Shown: positions 36,304 to 43,479 of the stretch, piece by piece | Layout of the letters: each line of letters opens with the position of its first letter | How positions within the stretch are numbered: the first letter of the stretch is position 1 | NCBI RefSeq assembly: GCF_002177115.1 | Contig: NZ_MVAG01000064.1 | Span: forward strand, 1-64,000 | Source: Chryseobacterium mucoviscidosis | Lineage (GTDB): Bacteria; Bacteroidota; Bacteroidia; Flavobacteriales; Weeksellaceae | DNA: 64,000 nucleotides | Direction of reading: 5' to 3' | The notes under the pieces: generated by a model | The model's input: only the letters and a program-made list of their open reading frames with translations | Databases searched by the model: none | What the model was told of the DNA's origin: nothing | Translations under genes and position numbers: made by a program

Positions 36304-37380
36304 TTATTCTGCAAATTTTGGATTCATTATAAAATTTTTATCGCTTAACGTTTTCAGAAATGCGATGATGTTCTGTTTTTCAGAAGCGGTCATAGGAATT
36401 CCAACGTGACCGTTTTGCTTCAGCAACGGATCGAGGTTGGGCTGGTTTTCTACATTATCAGAATAAAAATTCATAACCGCTTCCAAACTGTAAAGTCTTC
36501 CGTCGTGCATATAAGGTGCTGTATATTCTACATTTCTGAGGCTTGGAACACGAAATTTCATATTGTCATTCCAGTCCAGCGTTACACGATATCTTCCTCT
36601 GTCGTCAAACTGCGGATTATAATACATTCCAGTATTCCGATAGCTTTCATCAGTAAATAAGTCTCCCGAATGACAAGATGCGCATTTATTCTGAAACAGA
36701 GCCATTCCCTGATTTTCTTCTGCTGAAAATACTTCTGTTCCTTTTTTCATCCTGTCGTACTTTGAATCCGCGGAAATCATGGTTGCCATAAACTGCGAAA
36801 TGGCTTTGAGAATTTTTTCACCGGTAATGTTTTCGTCACCGAACGCTGCTTTAAACATTTTCTTGTAATTTGCATCAGCATTTAATTTTCCTACCGCTTC
36901 AGGAAGCGAGCTGTCCATCTCAAAATCTGTGGTAATGGGAACCAGAGATCTTTCGTCCAGATTGTGGCTGACTCCGTCCCATGTGTAATTTTTCAGAAAT
37001 GCCATATTCTGTATTGGTGGTGCATTTCGGATGCCTAATCGGTCATCAATTCCATGGCTCACCGTATGACCGTGATGGGTAAAAGCATATTCCTGAATAT
37101 GGCAGAATCCGCATGAGATGGTATTATTTCTGGATAATTTTCCTTCGTAAAAAAGTTTTTTCCCCAATGCTACTCCATTCACCGTGACCGGATTTCCTGT
37201 AATATCAAAAGTGATGTCCGGAAAACCCGCAGGTTTGTCGAGACGATAAGCTTCATCTTTTGGCAAAGGCTCCAAAACCTCATCTTCCGTGCAGGAAGTC
37301 AGGGGAAATACCACAATAAAGAGAAAAATCCAAAGAGAGCAGAATTGCCCTCTTTTGGATTGTATGAAAAAATTAATCAT
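36304..37380 (-). CDS. Di-haem cytochrome c peroxidase family lipoprotein (MbnH-like)
   Basis: 358 residues. Lipoprotein signal ending VVFPLTSC (Cys30), followed by acidic TEDE, which resembles the surface-export signal of Bacteroidota lipoproteins. Two c-type haem sites: CGFCH (90-94) and CASCH (233-237). FTHHGHTVSHGIDDRLGIRN and NMAFLKNYTWDGVSHNLDE are typical of the MauG/MbnH branch. In methanotrophs MbnH oxidises a Trp of MbnP to kynurenine. Its start overlaps the MbnP-like stop by eight bases, so the two are coupled; this pairing is the main basis for the MbnH reading. Confidence 0.88.
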   Translation of the reverse strand: MINFFIQSKRGQFCSLWIFLFIVVFPLTSCTEDEVLEPLPKDEAYRLDKPAGFPDITFDITGNPVTVNGVALGKKLFYEGKLSRNNTISCGFCHIQEYAFTHHGHTVSHGIDDRLGIRNAPPIQNMAFLKNYTWDGVSHNLDERSLVPITTDFEMDSSLPEAVGKLNADANYKKMFKAAFGDENITGEKILKAISQFMATMISADSKYDRMKKGTEVFSAEENQGMALFQNKCASCHSGDLFTDESYRNTGMYYNPQFDDRGRYRVTLDWNDNMKFRVPSLRNVEYTAPYMHDGRLYSLEAVMNFYSDNVENQPNLDPLLKQNGHVGIPMTASEKQNIIAFLKTLSDKNFIMNPKFAE

Positions 37381-38200
37381 TGTGAACGTGATCTACTTTA
37401 AACATTTTAGAAATATTATTGGTAACATTCACCAAATGCTGGTTTGATCCCATTGCCATGTCGTTAGAAGTATCCAATGTTAAAGCAGTCTGTCCGCTCA
37501 GATATTGGTTAAGATCCGCTAAAATGTGAACCGATGGTGTAATCTGTTTTGATACTCTTGCCGTTGAAGGAAAATCAAGGGTAATTTCACGGTAAAGATC
37601 TGCAGTGTTGTTTGCTGCAGTGTTCCCCATATTTCCACAGTGGTTCATGAATTCTGTAGTGGCTGAAGAAGTTCCATATTTACCTTCCAGTTTTGTGAAG
37701 ATGTATCCTGCCGCCCAAGACCAAGCCATTCCTGCGGTTTTTGCTTTCTGCCAGAAAACACCCTGTCCGCTTTGTCCCAAAAGGTAAGCGGACTGACTGA
37801 TTCCTAAACCGATTCTTACTTTTTTGTAATTGTTTTTAGGAACTTCTTTCAGGTTGATGTAATTAATTCCGGCAACAGCTTCTGCCTGATCTACGATAAA
37901 AGCTCCGTTATCCGGATCATTATAATGGTATTTGAATTCTCCTCCGTTTTCATCGATTAAAGTGATGTTGCTGATTACATATTTCAAAGTAGAAAACTGG
38001 TGTTTTTGTCCGTTAACGGAAGTTTGTGTGGTCTGGTTTAAAACGATGTCTCCAAGGTTATTGAATCCGTTTTCGAATTTTAGCTGTAAACTTCCCGGAG
38101 TCGTGTCCAGAACTTCTTCATCGTCATTATTGCTGCAAGATGAAACGGTAAATAATGTAATTGCTACGAAAAGTAATGATAAGAATTTGTAAATTTTCAT
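37373..38200 (-). CDS. MbnP-family copper-binding lipoprotein
   Basis: 275 residues. Signal ends FTVSSC (Cys22), then SNNDDEE, an acidic stretch like the Bacteroidota lipoprotein export signal, so it is probably displayed on the cell surface. Family features: GSLQLKFENGFNN near the start, HQFSTLKYVISNITLIDENG, GIGIS-like GLGISQSAYLLGQ, GVFWQKAKTAGMAWSWAAGY (Trp150, 160, 162) and FMNHCGN. In methanotroph MbnP a Trp oxidised by MbnH joins His residues in copper binding. Ends with a His-containing tail (KVDHVHND). Confidence 0.87.
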   Translation of the reverse strand: MKIYKFLSLLFVAITLFTVSSCSNNDDEEVLDTTPGSLQLKFENGFNNLGDIVLNQTTQTSVNGQKHQFSTLKYVISNITLIDENGGEFKYHYNDPDNGAFIVDQAEAVAGINYINLKEVPKNNYKKVRIGLGISQSAYLLGQSGQGVFWQKAKTAGMAWSWAAGYIFTKLEGKYGTSSATTEFMNHCGNMGNTAANNTADLYREITLDFPSTARVSKQITPSVHILADLNQYLSGQTALTLDTSNDMAMGSNQHLVNVTNNISKMFKVDHVHND

Positions 38201-38241
38201 TTTGATTAAATTTAATTGTAAAAATTATTGTTGTTTAGTAT

Positions 38242-39480
38242 TTATTTTTTGATAAATTTTAAAGTTTCATGTTCTTTTTTCCCAAAAAGCTGAAGGAAGT
38301 ATACTCCCGGTTCTAAACTCTGAACCGTAAGTACAGAATTGTTTTGAACGGAATTGTTTCCTGTAACATCTCTCCCTGAACAATCAAAAATTTTGATGCT
38401 TTCAATCTGATATTTCGCAGTTATATGAATGACCTCATCTGCCGGATTAGGATATATGGAACTGGAAACGGTATGCTTACTCTCATCCTGAGTAGAAAGT
38501 GTTCCGTTGAAGATAAATTTCTGGATGCGGTGGTTTCCCATGTCTGTAACATAAAGATCTCCGTTTGGCGCCACAAAAACTCCTCTTGGACTTTTGAACT
38601 GATCTGCTCCACTTCCATTTACGTTTCCTCCTGCAATCACATTTCCGCTGGCCTGTCCTTCTTTTCAGGAAAGGATTCTTCTTCCTGTGTATTCAGCAAT
38701 AATCATTGTTCCGTCGTTCATCATAAAAATACCGTTGGGTGCTTTCATTTGATTATTAGCGGTTCCGGAGCCATTGCCTCCCGCAACTGTTACTGCATTT
38801 GTACTGCCTGAAGAAAATTTCTGTACCCTGTTGTTAATATAATCTGTTACATAAAGATTCTCATTGTTGTCTACATAGATGGTTCCGTTAACAGAAGGAT
38901 TGGCTAACTGATCTGCATTTGCGCCATAAGTACCCGCAGCAGCCAAAGTTCCGGAAGAATCTCCTATTGCCCATTTCACAATTCTGCTGTTTCCTGCATC
39001 AACAATATAGAAGGTGTTTCCTCTGAGATAAAATCCACCGGGCTTGTTTAGTTGATCAAGTGCTGCTCCTTCTCCATTTCCTCCGGCAACAGTAATTCCT
39101 GTTACGGCATTGGGTTCCCACTTTTGAATTCTTGCATTAAACGAATCCAGAACATAGATATTCTTATTATCGTCTACCCAAACACAAGTAGGAGTATTAA
39201 GCTGATTGGAATTACCTCCCGAACCATTTCCTCCGGCAACAGTAACTCCCTGATTTAATGCCGAATCCCATTTTACAATTCTATGATTTTGGGTGTCTGT
39301 AATGTATAAATTGCTGCTGCTATCAATAAAAACAGAGTAAGGAAAATTAAGCTGGTTATTTGCACCGCCCGCTCCGTTTCCTCCGGCAACGGTAATCCCC
39401 TGAGTATTCCACGAATATTGCTGGGAAAAAATAAGATTGAAAAAAGAGAAAACTATTACAGATAATATTTTTTGAAACAT
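38242..39480 (-). pseudogene. NHL-repeat T9SS cargo protein interrupted by in-frame TGA
   Basis: The reading frame runs from the ATG at 39480 (MFQKILSVIVFSFFNLIFSQ signal peptide) to 38242, broken only by TGA at 38665-38667; the eight codons between that stop and the GTG at 38640 stay in frame. Six NHL-type repeats are visible, each with xVAGGNGxG and a HRIVKW-like end. The stop falls where other repeats have Trp (RIVKW, RIQKW; here RILS-stop), so TGG to TGA is the simplest cause. The C-terminus is a T9SS sorting domain (SIYPNPADEVIHITAKY to LKFIKK) that the truncated product would lack. Confidence 0.88.
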
Positions 39481-39909
39481 ATCTTTATGAAATTTTGATC
39501 CGGGATATTTTTGCTCCGGATATATATTAAACAAATAAGAGAATCGGCAAAATGCTCTAATAAATTGATCTGTAAAAATCAATTATGGAAACGAAACGAT
39601 TTCTTAAACCCATTCTGTTATGAGCAGATCCCGATTCTCTTGAAGAAAAAAGTTTTGTTGATATTTTTGAGGAATTTTCTGAACACTATTTTACAGGATT
39701 TTATAAAAAACACAGTTTTTATTTTCAGCATTGCGTATCCTCTGAAATATAAGGAGACCGAGGCCAACGATTACAGCCGTGGCATTACAGCTAAACGTTT
39801 AATTTTATGCAATTGCTTAACATTGACACTGTAAAACAATATCAGAAAAACCTTTATAGATTGTCCGGAAAATTATTCTTCTGCATTTTCAGAAACAGAA
39901 GAGATTATG
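39481..39909. other. 429-base intergenic region, no gene
   Basis: Between the NHL pseudogene and the CxGKC protein gene. Apart from the inverted-repeat element at 39537-39641 I find no coding signal: the one long + frame has no start context or family. A short hairpin-like pair (TCCGG/CCGGA, 39499-39520) lies just upstream of the NHL start codon region. Confidence 0.5.
39537..39641 (-). ncRNA. Candidate structured RNA element upstream of the NHL gene
   Basis: An 11-base perfect inverted repeat (AAGAGAATCGG 39537-39547, CCGATTCTCTT 39631-39641) encloses 83 bases with a second pairing (GCTC 39554-39557 with GAGC 39622-39625) and a central hairpin (AATTGAT/ATCAATT). The nested arrangement looks like a folded leader or small RNA. 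The minus strand is chosen because it would lie in the NHL gene's leader. Not assigned to a known family. Confidence 0.4.
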
Positions 39910-40275
39910 CTACACTAATGGAGGATGAAAAACCTGAAAATAGTGTAAATGATGATAAGAATCGGCTTTGAATGTACCGACAGTATTTTTCAGAATATTT
40001 GATTTGAGGATGAAGCTGTCGTCTAAACTTTCATTTACGATAAAGATATCTATGGAATTCAGACTTATTTTCTGACTGCTTTTGTTTCCCTGCTCCTGAG
40101 TTTTTGAGAGTTCTTTTGAAAGGTAACATTTACCGTTACACATTAACTCTGGTTTCATTCTGTTTTCACAAAGTTCTTTAGTTATATAGTCGTAATTAAC
40201 TGTATAATCTATAAATGGCAATATCGGACGTATTGTCATCTGAATAATCATGAAAATAGAAATGATATATTTCAC
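39910..40275 (-). CDS. Small CxGKC/FHPP envelope protein, copy 1
   Basis: 121 residues from a GTG start. N-terminal hydrophobic segment (YIISIFMIIQMTIRPILPFI), then DYTVNYDYITKELCENR, MCNGKCYLSKELSK (Cys36, Cys46, Cys50) and a C-terminus ending FQVFHPPLV. The protein at 42670-43032 has the same plan with cysteines at the same positions and the same end. I recognise the pattern from Bacteroidota metal-related loci but know no function; the Cys/Met/His set suggests a periplasmic copper-binding or relay protein. It lies between the sod and NHL genes. Confidence 0.75.
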   Translation of the reverse strand: MKYIISIFMIIQMTIRPILPFIDYTVNYDYITKELCENRMKPELMCNGKCYLSKELSKTQEQGNKSSQKISLNSIDIFIVNESLDDSFILKSNILKNTVGTFKADSYHHLHYFQVFHPPLV

Positions 40276-40279
40276 GGAG

Positions 40280-40287
40280 CAAATTTA
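40280..40287 (-). promoter_or_regulatory. -7 box of CxGKC protein copy 1
   Basis: Minus strand TAAATTTG (40287-40280) ends four bases before the GTG at 40275. Either the mRNA is leaderless or translation starts at the ATG at 40251. Confidence 0.5.
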
Positions 40288-40324
40288 ATAATACTTTTTG
40301 TTTTGTTATATGATATTAAACATA

Positions 40325-40360
40325 AAAAGGCAACTTACAAAAATTAATAAGCTGCCTTTT
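40325..40360 (-). terminator. Terminator of the exported sod gene
   Basis: AAAAGGCA and TGCCTTTT (40353-40360) form the base of the stem, extended by CTT/AAG past one mismatch. On the minus strand a U run follows. Confidence 0.7.
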
Positions 40361-40371
40361 ATGTAAATCAA

Positions 40372-41379
40372 TTAATGTTCATCCTCAGCAGAACACAATC
40401 CTACAATTGTATGGAAAGTATCGTGCAGAGCAGTAAGAGATTTTGTAATATTTGCATCAGAATCTTTTTTCTTGATTTGTTTTTCAAGATCCTGACTGTC
40501 CTTAGAAAGTTTTGCAATGGCTTCCTTAACGCCTTTTTTGTTAAATTCAGCAGGAACAGCCGAAGTTTGCAATGCTTTTGCTTTTGATGCCATTTCTGCT
40601 GCTCTTGTTTTGATAGGCTGAAGATTGCCTTCTTCCGCAGGATGGAAAGTCTGAGACATCACGGTGTGAAAATCTTTCATAGCCTGCCAATCATCGAATT
40701 TTCCTTTTTTTGCTTTCGTTGCTTCTTCGTATCTTCTGCTGATTTCTTTCCAGTTGGTTACGTTCCAGATCGCGGTTAAATAATCTGCTCTTTTGTTCTG
40801 ATATTTCAGGTAATACGCGTGTTCCCAAACATCGATCCCGAAAATAGGGGTTCCTTTTTCTTCTACAACATCCATTAAGGGGTTATCCTGATTGGGCGTT
40901 GAGGAAACAAATAATTTTCCGCTCTTATCCACAGAAAGCCATGCCCAACCTGATCCGAAACGGTCGGCTCCTGCTTTTGCCATCTTCGCTTTAAAAGCAT
41001 CCATGCTTCCGAATGCTTCATTGATTGCTTTTGCAAGTTTTTCAGAAGGTTGTGTATTTTTTTCCGGAGTTAAGACGGTCCAGAACAACTCGTGATTGTA
41101 ATGTCCTCCTGCGTTATTTCTTACGGCAGCCGGTAATTTTGAAGCATTGGACATGATCTCGAACAGGGTTTGTTTTTCCTGCGGCGTTCCTGCGATTGCT
41201 TTATTCAGGTTTGCAACATAGGCTGCTGCGTGTTTGGAATAATGAATTTCCATTGTCTGTGCGTCGATATTTCCTTCCAACGCATTGTAAGCATACGGCA
41301 ACGGTGTCTGCTTAAACTGTGCAAACGCAAACTGCGCTGCAAAAACTGCACTCAGAGCAGCTACTTTCAAAATCTTCAT
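40372..41379 (-). CDS. Exported Fe/Mn superoxide dismutase with C-terminal extra domain
   Basis: 335 residues; ordinary Fe/Mn SODs have about 200. Signal peptide [17 protein letters not shown], then the SOD domain (about 23-225): [31 protein letters not shown] and [20 protein letters not shown] supply three His and one Asp metal ligand; the GGHYNH context favours the Mn-type branch. The last 105 residues add a helical domain ([32 protein letters not shown]) rich in His and Met that is not part of SOD. Predicted periplasmic, between the SCO-YHS pair and a CxGKC protein. Confidence 0.9.
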   Translation of the reverse strand: MKILKVAALSAVFAAQFAFAQFKQTPLPYAYNALEGNIDAQTMEIHYSKHAAAYVANLNKAIAGTPQEKQTLFEIMSNASKLPAAVRNNAGGHYNHELFWTVLTPEKNTQPSEKLAKAINEAFGSMDAFKAKMAKAGADRFGSGWAWLSVDKSGKLFVSSTPNQDNPLMDVVEEKGTPIFGIDVWEHAYYLKYQNKRADYLTAIWNVTNWKEISRRYEEATKAKKGKFDDWQAMKDFHTVMSQTFHPAEEGNLQPIKTRAAEMASKAKALQTSAVPAEFNKKGVKEAIAKLSKDSQDLEKQIKKKDSDANITKSLTALHDTFHTIVGLCSAEDEH

Positions 41380-41491
41380 ACTATTTTATTTTTATGTGAT
41401 TTATTTTGGCTGGGAGACAGATGATGGAAGCCTGAAGTTCTTTTACATACTCCATAAAACTTCCAGCCTCTAACTTCCATTTTCCAAACCT

Positions 41492-42172
41492 CTATTTCAA
41501 TAATTTTTTAATATCCTCTATCAATATTTCTCTGTCGGGATGGTATTTCCCTGTCAGTTTCGGAGTTTTTCCTTCCGGATCTTCATAGTTTAATCCCGAA
41601 TAATACAGGATCGGCATATTGTCTTTATTGTATCGGCAACGGATATTTCCTTCTTTATCCACAAGAGCAATCATTCCGCTATGATTAAGACTTTCGCTTT
41701 CATCTTCCTTATCTCCGACATAAATATTGAACTGATCTGCTAATTTACCAATATAATCTCTGTTTCCGGTTAAAAAATGCCAGTTCGGAGATTTTACGCC
41801 AATTCTTTGTGCGTGTTCCTTTAATGTCTGCGGAGTATCATTTTCCGGATCAATGCTTATAGAGATGATTCCGAAATCCGGATTGTTAATCTCCTCTTCA
41901 ATGGCTCTCATGTTGGTATTCATGACCGGACAAATCGTGGGACATTTGCTGAAGAAAAATTCGACCAGATATACTTTTCCGAGCATATCTTTATTGGTAA
42001 CCGTTTTGTTGTTCTGATCGGTCAATTTGAAATCCGGAATTTTCATTACGGTGTACAGATTTTTTTTGAAATACCCCATTCCGACACCGATCCCCAGAAA
42101 AAGTAAAGCAATAATCACAATCGGAACGATTACTTTGCTTTTGGAATTGCTGGTCTTTTTATTTTTTGGCAT
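41492..42172 (-). CDS. SCO1/SenC family copper chaperone
   Basis: 226 residues from the ATG at 42172. One N-terminal membrane anchor (VIVPIVIIALLFLGIGVGMG), then a thioredoxin-fold domain facing the periplasm. Copper ligands are intact: FFSKCPTICPVM (Cys77, Cys81) and ESLNHSGMIAL (His163). SCO proteins deliver copper to the CuA site of cytochrome oxidase or to other copper enzymes. The gene overlaps the YHS lipoprotein gene by 14 bases, so the two are translated together. The longer frame from 42214 would overlap further and hide the anchor. Confidence 0.93.
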   Translation of the reverse strand: MPKNKKTSNSKSKVIVPIVIIALLFLGIGVGMGYFKKNLYTVMKIPDFKLTDQNNKTVTNKDMLGKVYLVEFFFSKCPTICPVMNTNMRAIEEEINNPDFGIISISIDPENDTPQTLKEHAQRIGVKSPNWHFLTGNRDYIGKLADQFNIYVGDKEDESESLNHSGMIALVDKEGNIRCRYNKDNMPILYYSGLNYEDPEGKTPKLTGKYHPDREILIEDIKKLLK

Positions 42173-42434
42173 ATTTCTCAGGATTCTTTTTGAATTCGTC
42201 TTTACAGTAAGCACTGCAAAAACCGTACGTTTTATTTTTATAGACTGCCGTATCTTTCATATCGGCTTCGGTGGGCATATTGCAGATGGGATCTACCGCA
42301 TTGGCAAATTTCACTGTTTTTGTTCCGGAATTTGCAGTTGTTTTTGCTTTTTTATGCTTTACTTTAGGGGTTTCCTGTGCACATGCCATTAATGAAACAG
42401 ACAATAGTGCTGTTAAGATAAGTTTTGATTTCAT
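42159..42434 (-). CDS. YHS-domain metal-binding lipoprotein
   Basis: 91 residues. Lipoprotein signal SVSLMAC (Cys18), a Lys/Thr linker, then a YHS domain: AVDPICNMPTEADMKDTA and TYGFCSAYCKDEFKKNPEKY (Cys51, Cys73, Cys77). YHS domains occur in copper ATPases and other copper proteins. The coding overlap with the SCO gene suggests joint copper handling at the membrane. The 235 bases downstream of its promoter side (42435-42669) hold no gene. Confidence 0.9.
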   Translation of the reverse strand: MKSKLILTALLSVSLMACAQETPKVKHKKAKTTANSGTKTVKFANAVDPICNMPTEADMKDTAVYKNKTYGFCSAYCKDEFKKNPEKYAKK

Positions 42435-42669
42435 TTTTATTTACATTGAAATTATTAATGATATTTGAATAAAAATTTGATTGAATTTTTAAACTAAATT
42501 TAATACTTACTGAATTAATTTAAACCATTAAGAAGATTGAAGAAGTTAAGTCTTATTAAGAAATCATATTTATTTCAAGCTTCTGACATATATAAAGCAA
42601 GTCTAAAACTCTTAAAAGCTTATTGAAATTTATCCGTTAAAATAATTACTGAAAATTTAGTTTAAAACT

Positions 42670-43032
42670 TTACACAAGAGGAGGATGGAATATTCTGGAA
42701 AAATATTCTGAAGTATGAAAACTGATATAATCTGAGTCTGAGTTTTTGTTTAAAACACTCAACTGACTGTTATCTGAAAAGGAAAGTATTTCATGGGAGA
42801 TAAATACATCAAGTCCTGAAATTTTTACTGTCTGATTGGTATTGGACTGTTTTTCTGTTTTTGCCAGTTCTTTTTCTACGTAGCATTTTCCTTTGCAGGT
42901 GGATTGCGGAATGTTTCTGTTTTCACAAAGGTTTTTTACGATGTAGTCATAATTAACGGCATAATTAATCAAAGGCAAAACGGGACGTAATGCAATCGTA
43001 AAAATGATAAATATGGAAACGAAAAACTTCAA
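42670..43032 (-). CDS. Small CxGKC/FHPP envelope protein, copy 2
   Basis: 120 residues from a TTG start. Same architecture as the 39910-40275 protein: hydrophobic N-terminus (FFVSIFIIFTIALRPVLPLI), NYAVNYDYIVKNLCENRN, TCKGKCYVEKELAKTEK (Cys36, Cys46, Cys50 at the same positions) and the end FSRIFHPPLV. The middle and pre-C-terminal parts are diverged, so this is an old paralogue, not a recent copy. It heads the YHS-SCO-SOD gene row. Confidence 0.75.
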   Translation of the reverse strand: MKFFVSIFIIFTIALRPVLPLINYAVNYDYIVKNLCENRNIPQSTCKGKCYVEKELAKTEKQSNTNQTVKISGLDVFISHEILSFSDNSQLSVLNKNSDSDYISFHTSEYFSRIFHPPLV

Positions 43033-43049
43033 TGATGTATTCTACTCTA

Positions 43050-43057
43050 CAAATATA
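43050..43057 (-). promoter_or_regulatory. -7 box of CxGKC protein copy 2
   Basis: Minus strand TATATTTG (43057-43050), 17 bases before the TTG start. Confidence 0.55.
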
Positions 43058-43211
43058 CTAATGAAATTTTGTTTTTAAGATAGATTATGATGAAAGTCAG
43101 TTTTGGCAATGGTTTAATTGTACGCTTTATTTTCGTAGAGATTTCTCAAATTCCACAGCTTCGGATAAATAATTTAAAGCATTAAAAATCCACAAAATCT
43201 GCAGGAAACTT

Positions 43212-43342
43212 TTTATTTTCTCCCGCAGATTTCGCAGATAAAGCTGATTAATATTCTACCACGAAACCACGGATTTTCACAGATGAATAAAAATGCTTTA
43301 TGATGATTAAAGGAATCTGCGAAATCTGTAGGAGAAAATAAA
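43212..43342. repeat. 28-base intergenic inverted repeat
   Basis: 43212-43239 (begins TTTATTTTCTCCCGCAG) and 43315-43342 (ends GGAGAAAATAAA) are inverted copies with 2 mismatches over 28 bases, separated by 75 bases. No transposase frame lies between them, so this resembles a miniature mobile element or intergenic palindromic element. Confidence 0.6.
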
Positions 43343-43344
43343 TT

Positions 43345-43404
43345 TTGGCTAAAGCCGGATTGAAAAATTTATCCTTGCAAACGGGCTAAAGCCCGTTCCT
43401 ATTG
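43345..43404. repeat. GGCTAAAGCC palindromic repeats
   Basis: GGCTAAAGCC at 43347-43356 and ACGGGCTAAAGCCCGT at 43381-43396, followed by TCCTATTGATG. Short REP-like hairpins; together with the inverted repeat at 43212-43342 they fill the gene-free stretch 43033-43479, where I see no coding sequence. Confidence 0.6.
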
Positions 43405-43479
43405 ATGATTAAACAGCTTTTTGACAATATATTCGCAATACAATAAGTTTCTATCATCCTACTTCCCTCTTCCGGCTTA

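Noticed and set aside
38641..38667. Frameshift between the two NHL-protein frames
   Set aside because: The two frames are separated by exactly eight codons after TGA and are in phase, so a single stop codon explains the break.
39589..39597. AAACGAAAC copy as a glycerol-repressor site
   Set aside because: Single half-site inside the predicted RNA element, far from a matching promoter; likely chance.
39511..39834. 107-residue + strand frame
   Set aside because: It runs through the inverted-repeat element, has no recognisable family, no ordered hydrophobic or motif pattern and no promoter-start arrangement.
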